A DNA stretch of 64,000 nt from Enterococcus hulanensis (GTDB lineage Bacteria > Bacillota > Bacilli > Lactobacillales > Enterococcaceae): positions 493,959-557,958 of the forward strand of contig NZ_BJED01000001.1 in NCBI RefSeq assembly GCF_005405485.1, written 5' to 3'. Shown here piece after piece: positions 41,605 through 49,286 of the stretch. The notes beneath the pieces are model-generated. The model did no database searches. It worked only from the letters and a program-made list of their open reading frames with translations, and was not told the DNA's origin. Positions within the stretch are counted from its first letter, which is position 1. Every line of letters starts with the position of its first letter. The position numbers and the translations under genes were made by a program.

Positions 41605-41750
41605 GTATGCAATAGCTTCGGTTAATGTACCTTTCATCAGTTCAATGTTTAATAAACTTTCAAAATTGTTCGTATCAATTTTCTCCCACTGTTGTTATAA
41701 TTCTTCTAAATACTACATTGATTTCAAATTTCATTAGGAGGTTGACTATC

Positions 41751-41990
41751 TTGAGACAAGAAACTATTCAAAATTGGACAATTGAATCAAAGAATTTAAG
41801 CTTTTCCGTTTTAACTAGCAAAAATGAAGTGTGTATCAAATCCACATCCGCAGATAAAAGCGAACTTTTCTATGGACAACTTACAGAAAACTCGGTTTCA
41901 ATTTACTCACTTGACTGTTACCAAGTTCATTCTGAGATCGATGTTGAGAACAAGATAATTAAATTATCTAGCATCGAATATGAGGATTAA
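41751..41990 (+). CDS. Small hypothetical protein of the plus-strand island, 79 residues
   Basis: A TTG start lies nine bases after AGGAGG; the longer upstream frame lacks a ribosome site. The protein looks like a compact beta-rich domain (NLSFSVLTSKNEVCIKS, then SVSIYSLDCYQVH, then KIIKLSSIEYED). An extended -10 (TGTTATAAT, ending 41702) is its likely promoter and a GCC/GGC hairpin with T5 (42002-42029) its terminator. It is a one-gene unit reading against the surrounding phage operon. No family is recognised. Confidence 0.6.
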   Translation: MRQETIQNWTIESKNLSFSVLTSKNEVCIKSTSADKSELFYGQLTENSVSIYSLDCYQVHSEIDVENKIIKLSSIEYED

Positions 41991-42135
41991 CATTCATCGA
42001 GAAGCCTTCACTATTACGTTGGCTTTTTCACCTGATAATGCTGGATAGCCTATCAATTGACTCTTTCTTAAAAGCTTTATTTCATATAATCATATCAGTG
42101 AGTAACCGCTAAAATATTGACAAGGTAGTGAGAAG

Positions 42136-42378
42136 ATGCCCAACAATTATCCTTATGGCACCTATTTTTGTAATCGTTCTCCAGATGATGACGGTAAACT
42201 TGTCATCCACACTGCCCAATGCCCTTACTTAGCCCATGAACCTGACAGATTCTGCATTGGTGCTTCACCAAATCCTTCATGTGTGCTGAATAGAGCAGAA
42301 AAAGTGTTTTTCCCTAAATCCTTTTCCCTTTGTCCTGTTTGTTGTACTGAAGTGATATTTCACAAAAAAAGTAAGTAA
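42136..42378 (+). CDS. Small Cys-rich protein of the island, 80 residues
   Basis: The protein has eight cysteines, among them CPVCC near the end and CPYLAH and CIGAS in the middle. With nearby histidines these suggest a zinc-binding fold. Its ribosome site is weak (AAGGTAGTGAGAAG). A strong terminator follows at 42388-42415 (GAGGTAAGA/TCTTACCTC with T6). It is another self-contained plus-strand unit. Function unknown; small zinc proteins of phages often bind host RNA polymerase or nucleases, but nothing here proves that. Confidence 0.6.
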   Translation: MPNNYPYGTYFCNRSPDDDGKLVIHTAQCPYLAHEPDRFCIGASPNPSCVLNRAEKVFFPKSFSLCPVCCTEVIFHKKSK

Positions 42379-42387
42379 TCCATTCTG

Positions 42388-42415
42388 GAGGTAAGATAAA
42401 TCTTACCTCTTTTTT
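42388..42415 (+). terminator. Terminator of the Cys-rich gene
   Basis: Perfect 9-bp arms around ATAAA-type loop, followed by T6. Confidence 0.8.
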
Positions 42416-42530
42416 GTTTATCACAGAAAAATTTTTTCTCTGTCAAAGGCTGAGTTAGCCGAATCGCTAAATTTTTTATACTATCTTAATGCCATTTTGC
42501 TTATACTTTAATTAATAGGGGTGATGTAAA

Positions 42531-42830
42531 ATGGATATCAATTTTCTAGACTCAACTTATATTCCACTTTTAATTAGTGCTCGCGAAGCACTCAAAGAAG
42601 AAAACTATTACGTAGCAGAAAAAAAGATAATTTTGGCCATTCACACATGCTTTGATAGACCTGAAGCATATAACTTGCTTGGAATTTTCTACGAAAAGCA
42701 AGATCATGGACACTTAGCTAGAAAGTTTTACCGAATATCTTATTATTACGATCAAACCTATCTACCAGCGACTCGAAACCTAGAACGAATTATCGAAAAA
42801 AATAAAGATGAAATATATTTCGGAATATAA
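42531..42830 (+). CDS. TPR-like small protein of the island, 99 residues
   Basis: The protein is all helical with tetratricopeptide-like spacing (AREALKEENYYVAEKKIILA, then AYNLLGIFYEKQDHGHLARK, then YYYDQTYLPATRNLERII). It is likely a protein-binding adaptor. AGGGGTGATG lies before the ATG. It ends in a strong hairpin (GATACGCGTGTATC, 42837-42850, T7), after which the 25-base dispersed repeat begins. TATACTAT, the operator-like 8-mer, occurs upstream near 42478. Role unknown. Confidence 0.65.
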   Translation: MDINFLDSTYIPLLISAREALKEENYYVAEKKIILAIHTCFDRPEAYNLLGIFYEKQDHGHLARKFYRISYYYDQTYLPATRNLERIIEKNKDEIYFGI

Positions 42831-42836
42831 ATCCAT

Positions 42837-42858
42837 GATACGCGTGTATCCTTTTTTT
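42837..42858 (+). terminator. Terminator of the TPR-like gene
   Basis: GATAC and GTATC arms around a CGCG loop (42837-42850) are followed by T7, which is also the start of dispersed repeat copy 2 (42853-42877). Confidence 0.75.
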
Positions 42859-42927
42859 AATTCTCCGTGATAGGCGATACTTCGGTATCATATAATTCAC
42901 TTCCATTTCTAATTTGTTGTACAATAG

Positions 42928-43015
42928 ACGCGAGCTGGTCCTCCTTTTTCCAATCGGGTAAAAGCATATTTCAATCAGCTCACTGAACGCTGATTCAATC
43001 TTCGGCGGTCTCTTT
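42928..43015 (+). ncRNA. Short RNA unit 4 of the island (~88 nt)
   Basis: TACAAT (42920-42925) gives a likely start near 42931; a second -10 (TATAAT 42891-42896) lies upstream. GAGCTG/CAGCTC (42932-42937, 42976-42981) closes a loop containing TCCTCCTTTTTCC, complementary to ribosome-binding sites, plus the block AAAGCATATTTCAAT shared with unit 2. The terminator CGCTGA/TCGGCG (42988-42993, 43002-43007) ends in TCTCTTTT. No reading frame is seen. Confidence 0.6.
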
Positions 43016-43247
43016 TATCCTATTGATTATTTTTCATTTATATTTTAAAATAAAAATTAGTTAGGTATTTCTTTTTTAAAAAATAAAAACGAAAAAACAC
43101 ATATACTATCTAACTCTTTAAACTGTTGACGGTTTTCGCAACAGTTTTTTGTATTAAAATCCATGTACTATAAAACTCCTTGATAGTCTTCGTTAACGGA
43201 CAAAAAATTATATGGTATACTGACAAAATAACGGAGGGGGAATAACA
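43016..43247. other. Gap with terminator and dispersed repeat copy 3
   Basis: A hairpin AACTGTTG/CAACAGTT with T6 (about 43125-43147) ends an unseen upstream transcript. CTCCTTGATAG then CGTTAACGGAC (43177-43201) is repeat copy 3. The extended -10 TGGTATACT just after it is the promoter of the 43248 gene. Confidence 0.55.
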
Positions 43248-43457
43248 ATGGATAAGTTAGAAAAACGGATTAGACAACTTGAAATTCAGAACATCAGCAC
43301 TATGTTTCAATTATCTTGCCTAATGGATAAATTCAATGTCTCTATTCTCGAGTTGAAGGAATACGCAAGCAAGTGCCTTGATGAAATACCAGACTCAGAA
43401 GTCGACTCGGATGTTTATCTATATTTACAAGGATTTATTAAAGGTTCTCCTGAATAG
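43248..43457 (+). CDS. Small coiled-coil protein of the island, 69 residues
   Basis: The protein starts with a coiled coil (DKLEKRIRQLEIQNISTMFQ) and is acidic towards the end (DEIPDSEVDSDVYLY). GGAGGGGG precedes the ATG. A terminator (CCGATC/GATCGG, 43472-43487, T7) follows at once, and a second hairpin (CTCCG/CGGAG, 43517-43542) lies just beyond. It is the last plus-strand unit of the island. No family recognised. Confidence 0.62.
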   Translation: MDKLEKRIRQLEIQNISTMFQLSCLMDKFNVSILELKEYASKCLDEIPDSEVDSDVYLYLQGFIKGSPE

Positions 43458-43470
43458 TGTTGCACTTTTG

Positions 43471-43494
43471 GCCGATCTGTTGATCGGTTTTTTT
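43471..43494 (+). terminator. Terminator of the coiled-coil gene
   Basis: CCGATC and GATCGG arms around TGTT, followed by T7. Confidence 0.8.
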
Positions 43495-43546
43495 CTAGAT
43501 AGATCAATCTTATTTCCTCCGTGGTTGCCCCAGTTAGCGGAGCTTT

Positions 43547-43726
43547 TTATTGGTCTCCATCATCAAACTTTTCGTCAAATAGATCATTGACTGAACCCAT
43601 TATTTCCATTTTTCTTTCGTAATCCTCGTCGGAAATTTGTTCATCTAAATTTGTATGAAACATTGCGCTAGTAGTTATTCCATATCGTTCTTCTAATTCT
43701 TTATAAAAATCTCTTTTTGTTTTCAT
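43547..43726 (-). CDS. Hypothetical phage protein, 59 residues
   Basis: The protein is helical and acidic (KTKRDFYKELEERYGIT, ending NDLFDEKFDDGDQ). I chose the ATG that overlaps the previous stop (CAATGA) with GGTGA six bases upstream, instead of an ATG 33 bases earlier with a poor site. It is the last gene of the leftward replication operon before the island. Not recognised. Confidence 0.6.
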   Translation of the reverse strand: MKTKRDFYKELEERYGITTSAMFHTNLDEQISDEDYERKMEIMGSVNDLFDEKFDDGDQ

Positions 43727-43920
43727 TGCTTCACCAACTTTTTCATAAATGGATTCCATAAAAATACTTCTTGGCTGCTGACATTTATCACTATTCGTAA
43801 ACCTGTTGCTCCAACATGTGCCGAATAATGAATGGCATCAATCTGCTTGTATTTTTTTAAGCGCTGGAATCCGTATGATAAGGCTATTTCTTTTAGTTTC
43901 TTGTATGGTATAGGGATCAC
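43723..43920 (-). CDS. Hypothetical phage protein, 65 residues
   Basis: A short basic protein that starts at GTG overlapping the resolvase stop (GTGA). It has a helical start (IPYKKLKEIALSYGFQRL) and beta-like strands after (GLRIVINVSSQEVFLWNP). The tight overlaps with both neighbours support a real gene. Not recognised; it may be a small DNA- or protein-binding partner of the replication genes. Confidence 0.6.
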   Translation of the reverse strand: MIPIPYKKLKEIALSYGFQRLKKYKQIDAIHYSAHVGATGLRIVINVSSQEVFLWNPFMKKLVKQ

Positions 43921-44378
43921 CCACTATCTTTTGCAGAGAACGCTCTAGCGAATAAGATTGCTTCGCATTCGTCTTCTGATGGTGTGAGGTCATAAACGTC
44001 TTTTACCATGTCGATGGCCTCTTGTTTCACGAGGTCGCGTTTCTTATTTTTTATCCCTACTCGTTTACGCCACTCTGCCGCTTTCACGACGTTCACGAAG
44101 TATCCGCGTTCTTCTAAGCAGATTTCCAGCGTGCCTTTTAGCTTGGCTAATATTTCATAGACTGTTGGATTTCGTTGTACTTGAATACCTTCAATAAAAA
44201 CAAATGCTGCTTCAAATTTCTTACATAGGCTCATACATTTCTTTATTGTTTCTCGAATCCGCTCGTTCGTTGGACCAATCGGTCGTATAACTCCGTAAGC
44301 GACGATTTTTGAACTATCCATTTCCATCACGCACCAACCTGTAGCAGTTGTGGATTGATCAAATGCAATTAGATTCAT
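43917..44378 (-). CDS. RuvC-like Holliday junction resolvase
   Basis: This 153-residue protein has an RNase H-like nuclease pattern: AFDQSTTATGWCVM supplies the first acidic residue, FVFIEGIQVQRN the glutamate, and SEDECEAILFARAF the C-terminal acids. It should cut branched DNA before packaging, replacing host RuvC. Its start overlaps the helicase stop (ATGA). The assignment is good for the fold, less so for the exact substrate. Confidence 0.8.
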   Translation of the reverse strand: MNLIAFDQSTTATGWCVMEMDSSKIVAYGVIRPIGPTNERIRETIKKCMSLCKKFEAAFVFIEGIQVQRNPTVYEILAKLKGTLEICLEERGYFVNVVKAAEWRKRVGIKNKKRDLVKQEAIDMVKDVYDLTPSEDECEAILFARAFSAKDSG

Positions 44379-45841
44379 CTAATATGCCTCCATTCCCGAT
44401 TTGGTCGGTATGACGTTTTTATTTCATTCCCTACCAGGATTAATTTTTTCTTTGCTCTAGTGATTGCTACGTATGCCAAATTTTGATAATCACTTTCACT
44501 TGGCTGATACGCTACCACATCCCATTCGCTGCCTTGTGATTTGTGAATGGTTAAGCCGTAGGCTAAATCAAAATTATTTTGTAAGTCCTTCTCGCTTTTG
44601 AACGTGATTGTTCTATCGCTGTCTTTTTGTTGTGCTTTGTTGTACGCAATAATCTTGAATATTTGACCGTTATAAAAGCGACCTGTTTCATTTGTCTTCG
44701 CTACAATGACATCTCCAATACTGAAATTCGGTGCTATTGCTTGTGATCCGTTTTTTATGCGCTGCTGTTCGTTGATCGCTTTGACATTCATATTCGTGTA
44801 TGACAAAACAACCTCCGCTCCCTTTTTAAAAGCCTCATCAATGTTGGATACTACTTCAATGTTTTGTGGTTTCATGTTCGCGTTTTGAGGGATACCCAAA
44901 ACCTCACGTCCCAATGCAATGATGTCCGCTGATTCCGATCTTTTATTTTCTTTGAGTGTTGCTGTTACGAACAACGATTGGATCAGTTCGAATGGCCGTC
45001 CATACCCTACTGGTTCTAATTGGTTTTTGTCACCAATGAAAATCAATTGTTGATTCTTATAGATTCTCATAAGCTTGGCTACAAGCGTCGTCGACAACAT
45101 CCCACTTTCGTCAATGACAATTACGTCACAATCGAATGGGTTATGAACAAAACTATGGATTGTGCGAACTTGGGTATCTTCATCAATCAATTTACTTTGT
45201 AAAGCCTCTCGCGCCTTATGGGTAGGCGCAAGAACCGCGACTTCCTTGCCGTTCTTTTGTAACTGATTGATGATTGAAGCTGTAACAAAACTCTTTCCCG
45301 TTCCGGCTCCACCAATCAAACATGATATTTGATTAGTGAGGCATGTTTTTAAAGCGCTATATTGCTCTCTGCTAGCTTTTAAACTGTCCGGTATATCTTT
45401 GTAGACAACGTTTAGTACTTGTTTTTGACGCGGTAATTTAGGTATTTGACGAGAGACGTAAAGCGTAGCCTCTGTTGTTAAGACAAACGGGTCTCCGCAC
45501 TTAACAATTCCCGTATTCGTTAAATCCTCTACGTACATGGATATATAATCGCTTCGCTCTCTCTCCATTTGAGTTGTCACATCCGAAAAAACTTTCGCCG
45601 CACGCTCTTGCTTTTCCGTGTAAGGAATATCGTATTTTTTTAAAGCTCGTTTCGCATTCGCAAATGCGTAGCGTTCTAATTCCATGAATACTTTGAACGG
45701 ATTTTCTTTGCTTAACAAACTTTCAAAGAATCCAATGGCATCATATTTTTCTGGCGTTCCATCGTATTTACCGGTGTTTCTGGCATAAGAGTAGGTGTAA
45801 GTTTTTTCAATGTTTTTCACTAATGCATGTGTAAAGTTCAT
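44375..45841 (-). CDS. RecD-like SF1 DNA helicase
   Basis: This 488-residue protein has Walker A (LIGGAGTGKSFV near 158), motif II (DVIVIDESGML near 235), motif III (FIGDKNQLEPVG) and the C-terminal UvrD_C_2 segment (LTIHKSQGSEWD, then NLAYVAITRAKKKLILVG). The first 140 residues are extra. It is a 5'-3' type helicase and the probable replicative or recombination helicase of this phage. It overlaps genes on both sides. Confidence 0.88.
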   Translation of the reverse strand: MNFTHALVKNIEKTYTYSYARNTGKYDGTPEKYDAIGFFESLLSKENPFKVFMELERYAFANAKRALKKYDIPYTEKQERAAKVFSDVTTQMERERSDYISMYVEDLTNTGIVKCGDPFVLTTEATLYVSRQIPKLPRQKQVLNVVYKDIPDSLKASREQYSALKTCLTNQISCLIGGAGTGKSFVTASIINQLQKNGKEVAVLAPTHKAREALQSKLIDEDTQVRTIHSFVHNPFDCDVIVIDESGMLSTTLVAKLMRIYKNQQLIFIGDKNQLEPVGYGRPFELIQSLFVTATLKENKRSESADIIALGREVLGIPQNANMKPQNIEVVSNIDEAFKKGAEVVLSYTNMNVKAINEQQRIKNGSQAIAPNFSIGDVIVAKTNETGRFYNGQIFKIIAYNKAQQKDSDRTITFKSEKDLQNNFDLAYGLTIHKSQGSEWDVVAYQPSESDYQNLAYVAITRAKKKLILVGNEIKTSYRPNREWRHIR

Positions 45842-47676
45842 CGGTAGATCACCTCCACTTCTTTTTCTGGCAATCCGTCAAGGACTGCTTGTGCTTTCGT
45901 TTTTTCTATGAGTTCTTCGGCTTCTTGATGCCAAGAAGCGAGTTCTGGATTGTTTAATGTATCCTTTAGATACATGTAGATTTGTCGATAGCTCTCATTC
46001 CTAGTCCCTGCTGGCGCACCGTGTTGTAAGACATCTTTTAGCAGACGTGCCTGTTCATGATTGAAATCAACTAATGATTTTGTACTGCTCGAAAAATTCA
46101 ACACATTATCTGGCATGTTCTTCTGTTTTGGTTTGAACTGCTCAACATTGACCATCGTTCCAATGACTGTTGAAACATCTGCTGCTTTCAATGGATAACC
46201 CATCAATTGAGCGATTTTTTTACTTGCGCCATCAATTTCAAGATCGAGCATTTGGCTAACACCAATCACTACCGCTTTGTATGTTTCTTTTGTCATTTCT
46301 GCATCTGCCATTAGAATGATTCGCCAACGTTTTGATTCATCGTAATAGAATTTAGCCGTTGGATAAATTAGACCGAATAACCCTTGACTCTCTAATTTGC
46401 TTTCGATTTCTTCTCGTTGGTAATTTCCTTCGTCAATATCGATAGACACCAGACGCTTTCCACCTTGATAATGATCGTCAACACGTTGATCATCCTTGTA
46501 AGTTCCATCTAAAAAGTAGGCTAAGTTGTACTTTTTAATATGTTTGTACTCAGGTTCCGTCGTTGCACCGCCTAATAATTCTAGACCATTTACTTTCTCT
46601 GACTCGATTTCGTCAATGTCATTTAAGAAGCTTTGCAACGTTTCTGCTGGACTATAGTTCAGTTCGTTGCCCACGTAACCAATTTTGATGTTGAACGGCA
46701 ATTCAACGTTTAGAATGCTTTCTAACTGTTTTTCTTGTTCAGAAGCAAAAGTTTCTTCCATTTCTTTTTCTTTTTCCAATTCTTCATTGAATAATTTAGC
46801 TTCGTCTTTATAATTGAATCCCTTGAAATCGAATGCTGCATCTGGTATCACGATCCAACGAGCGTTCTCTTTACCGATTTTTTTATTAGAGGTTAACTGA
46901 TGAATATTTAACTCTTTGATTTCTTTCAGTCGGTTAGCCATTTCAAGGGAGCCTGAAACTTCTTTGAATTCTGTCGGCTTCATATACCAGTGCTTCTCTT
47001 TTTCTCGGTAGACTTTGCTCCGAAGACGGCTAAGAGCGTCTAAGATTTCTGATTCATCCACCATATCCGTTTGATATAAGGCAAACATCATCTTGTCTGT
47101 TTCTTCCACATCTTCGAGTTCATCTACAATAAGTCTTGGAACAGCATTTCGATTTCTGACTTGAACGAATCCTATATCATTTTGATATTTGAAACGATGT
47201 CCTTCATATTGTAGATTCAAAGATTTATCATCCAATATAACGATTTTAGGCTTATCCCACGCCACCCTTCTTTTATCTAGCAAGATGGTTCTTTCTGCAG
47301 TCTCGTAAATCATCAATGATTCTTCGAATGCGTCCGCTACGTTTAGGTCTAATTTTTTTGCTACGAAAGATACATTTTTTAGTACGCTTGTTGTGTAGTT
47401 TATTTTTTGTATATAAATCACTTTTTTTCCGTGCGTTTCGTTTAGAAAAGTTTGTGTTAGATTTAAGTTTGAATGTGTTGTTATCTCGTCTTCGTGCAAT
47501 CCCATTGCTAACAGCAGCTCGTATGTTCGGTTGTATCCTCCGATAGCTAAGAACAGCACTTCTTCTCTTTGTGCTTTTACGTATTGATTTAAATTAGTTG
47601 AATGGATTCGGTTGTATACTTTTTTTAGGTTCTTCCGAGACTTATTAAAAATTATCTCTCCCACTTGCGCCTCCAC
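45838..47676 (-). CDS. Primase-like replication protein
   Basis: This 612-residue protein has an N-terminal half with no recognised family (about 1-330). The C-terminal half resembles archaeo-eukaryotic primases of mobile elements: LVSIDIDEGNYQREEI carries the D-x-D metal motif near 405, and KRWRIILMADAEM follows near 440. It lies between the candidate origin and the helicase, which supports a primase or initiator role. Start choice is uncertain: GTG at 47676 is close to GGAGG, and a second GTG four codons later is better spaced from another GGAGG. Confidence 0.65.
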   Translation of the reverse strand: MEAQVGEIIFNKSRKNLKKVYNRIHSTNLNQYVKAQREEVLFLAIGGYNRTYELLLAMGLHEDEITTHSNLNLTQTFLNETHGKKVIYIQKINYTTSVLKNVSFVAKKLDLNVADAFEESLMIYETAERTILLDKRRVAWDKPKIVILDDKSLNLQYEGHRFKYQNDIGFVQVRNRNAVPRLIVDELEDVEETDKMMFALYQTDMVDESEILDALSRLRSKVYREKEKHWYMKPTEFKEVSGSLEMANRLKEIKELNIHQLTSNKKIGKENARWIVIPDAAFDFKGFNYKDEAKLFNEELEKEKEMEETFASEQEKQLESILNVELPFNIKIGYVGNELNYSPAETLQSFLNDIDEIESEKVNGLELLGGATTEPEYKHIKKYNLAYFLDGTYKDDQRVDDHYQGGKRLVSIDIDEGNYQREEIESKLESQGLFGLIYPTAKFYYDESKRWRIILMADAEMTKETYKAVVIGVSQMLDLEIDGASKKIAQLMGYPLKAADVSTVIGTMVNVEQFKPKQKNMPDNVLNFSSSTKSLVDFNHEQARLLKDVLQHGAPAGTRNESYRQIYMYLKDTLNNPELASWHQEAEELIEKTKAQAVLDGLPEKEVEVIYR

Positions 47677-47689
47677 TCCCTCCGTGATA

Positions 47690-48060
47690 TATTATAGGTA
47701 ACCAAATAGCGAACTTTTAGTGTCTGCCCTGTTTAAACTTTGTGAAAAGTTACAAAACAGGGTAGATATTTTTTTTAGAAATTATATTAGGTTTATCTAT
47801 TTACTCGGTGTAACTTTGTAACTTTTGTTAAAAAACCAATAGTACCAAGGGTTTCAGAGGTTACAAAAAAGTTACAAGGCAGGGTACAGTTACAAAAATT
47901 TTCCGTTTTTAGATTAAAACTTTCTCATTTAAGGTTATTTTTCTTTTTTTGTAACCCTGCTTGTAACTTTCTTATAACTTCGCTGTATCCCTTGTCGCTC
48001 TAAGGCTCAACCCACTTTTTTCGACTTTGTGAAAAATGGGTCTGTAACCACTTTTGTACC
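47690..48060. other. Candidate replication origin with GTTACAA iterons
   Basis: This AT-rich gap holds seven exact GTTACAA/TTGTAAC copies (47749, 47816, 47860, 47871, 47889, 47949, 47961). Two are part of a longer direct repeat, GTTACAARRCAGGGTA (47749-47764, 47871-47886). CCCTGTTT/AAACAGGG (47727-47734, 47755-47762) forms a cruciform around an inner inverted repeat. It lies between primase-like and SSB-like genes, a usual site for a phage origin. Confidence 0.65.
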
Positions 48061-48064
48061 CGAT

Positions 48065-48586
48065 TTAGAAGGGCAAATCTTCATCTGAGATGTCGATTGT
48101 GGACCCACCAAGTGGATCTGAATCCGATTTATCTTCCAGTGGCCCGAAGTCGTAATTACGATATGGGTAGTTTGGATTCTTCTTGTTTGGAGAAACTGAC
48201 AAGTCCATCAAGATTTGATTACCAATTCCTTTTGATAATGCTTCGGATGCTGAATACTCGTCGGCCAAATCCTTTTTAGTGAATTCCACACCGATCATAG
48301 CGGCTAGTTTTAGTAGCGTACGGCCGTTCTTTTCAAGTACGAAGTCTGGTAGTCCATCATCAAATGACATATAGATAATTTCCAGACGGTTCTTATCCTT
48401 CCCAGAAACAACCTCCAAGACAATCGCAATCTGATCCTGTTGACTTCTCTCATTCGTTCCGGCTTGCGCTGATTTTAAGCGCACTGGGTATTTCCCAGCC
48501 TCTAATTTCGTATTTTTGTTTACTTTGTCCTTCGCTGGATCAAATCCATCTTTTTTGATTTCGTTTAAAGTATCTAATAGTCCCAT
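48065..48586 (-). CDS. DUF669 protein, SSB-like
   Basis: This 173-residue protein belongs to the DUF669 family found beside AAA recombination ATPases in phages. It begins GLLDTLNEIKKDGFDPAKD and has a beta-rich core. It ends ISDEDLPF, which mimics the acidic tip of bacterial SSB that recruits partner proteins. It probably coats single-stranded phage DNA. The ATG at 48584-48586 is nine bases after AAGGAG; the longer frame upstream lies inside the ATPase gene. Confidence 0.8.
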   Translation of the reverse strand: MGLLDTLNEIKKDGFDPAKDKVNKNTKLEAGKYPVRLKSAQAGTNERSQQDQIAIVLEVVSGKDKNRLEIIYMSFDDGLPDFVLEKNGRTLLKLAAMIGVEFTKKDLADEYSASEALSKGIGNQILMDLSVSPNKKNPNYPYRNYDFGPLEDKSDSDPLGGSTIDISDEDLPF

Positions 48587-48587
48587 G

Positions 48588-49286
48588 TTAAAAATCTCCT
48601 TTTTCTGTTTGTAGTATTGAAAGCAATTCTGCCTGTTTGACAGTTCGCTTATCACCAATTAATTGATCTTTTGCTCGTGTTGTTTGTGTGGGTTGTAAAA
48701 CGATGATTCGCTCTTCTTTTTCCGTCTCTTGATTCTTTAGAATGATCAGTCGGCCAACCACTGGCACTATCCCCATGATGGCATCGATATTTCTAACATC
48801 TGGTTGAAACTGTGTGTAGGTACGGCCGGAGTCCATTGTCAATTCCACTTGTTTTTCATGTGCTAACAATAGAATGTTTTTCTTTAAATCTTTTAATCCT
48901 GCTACGAAGTCCAACAATACTCTGTCAATGATTCCGTAATCTTTAATTTCTGGCATGCCACTGGTGGTGGTCGTTGCCTTTGAATTGAGCCAAAATTTTT
49001 GAAATGTTGATAAATTATCGATCACCACATTATCGAATTTTTCGATATTCTTCAGTAAATATTTGTAAAAGCTCTCTAAATCGTCGTGTGGCTTCTTCGA
49101 GTCCATAGCAAGTATCTCTACATCTTTTAGACCGCTTAATACTTGGTACATACCATCTGTTGAGAAGACTAGTGTTTTCCCTTTGAGATACTTAACCATG
49201 CTTGTTTTTCCCTTTCCAGGCTCTGAATAGATTAAGCACGTCCAATTATCAAATCGTTGTATATTCTCTGCTTGAATAATTTTCAT
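48588..49286 (-). CDS. Phage AAA ATPase (AAA_24, Sak4-like)
   Basis: This 232-residue RecA-fold ATPase has Walker A (IYSEPGKGKTSMVKYL near 18) and Walker B (NVVIDNLSTF near 91). It matches the phage nucleotide-binding AAA_24 family that pairs with DUF669. Sak4-type members promote single-strand annealing with SSB. It starts inside the Gp157 stop (ATGA) and is followed by the DUF669 gene. Confidence 0.82.
   Translation of the reverse strand: MKIIQAENIQRFDNWTCLIYSEPGKGKTSMVKYLKGKTLVFSTDGMYQVLSGLKDVEILAMDSKKPHDDLESFYKYLLKNIEKFDNVVIDNLSTFQKFWLNSKATTTTSGMPEIKDYGIIDRVLLDFVAGLKDLKKNILLLAHEKQVELTMDSGRTYTQFQPDVRNIDAIMGIVPVVGRLIILKNQETEKEERIIVLQPTQTTRAKDQLIGDKRTVKQAELLSILQTEKGDF

Noticed and set aside
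44706..45202. Two 60-codon plus-strand frames in the helicase gene
   Set aside because: They are antisense to conserved helicase motifs and have no ribosome sites.
47749..47967. CRISPR array from the spaced GTTACAA repeats
   Set aside because: The repeats are only 7-16 bases, irregularly spaced and in both orientations, and there are no cas genes. No CRISPR was seen anywhere in the window.
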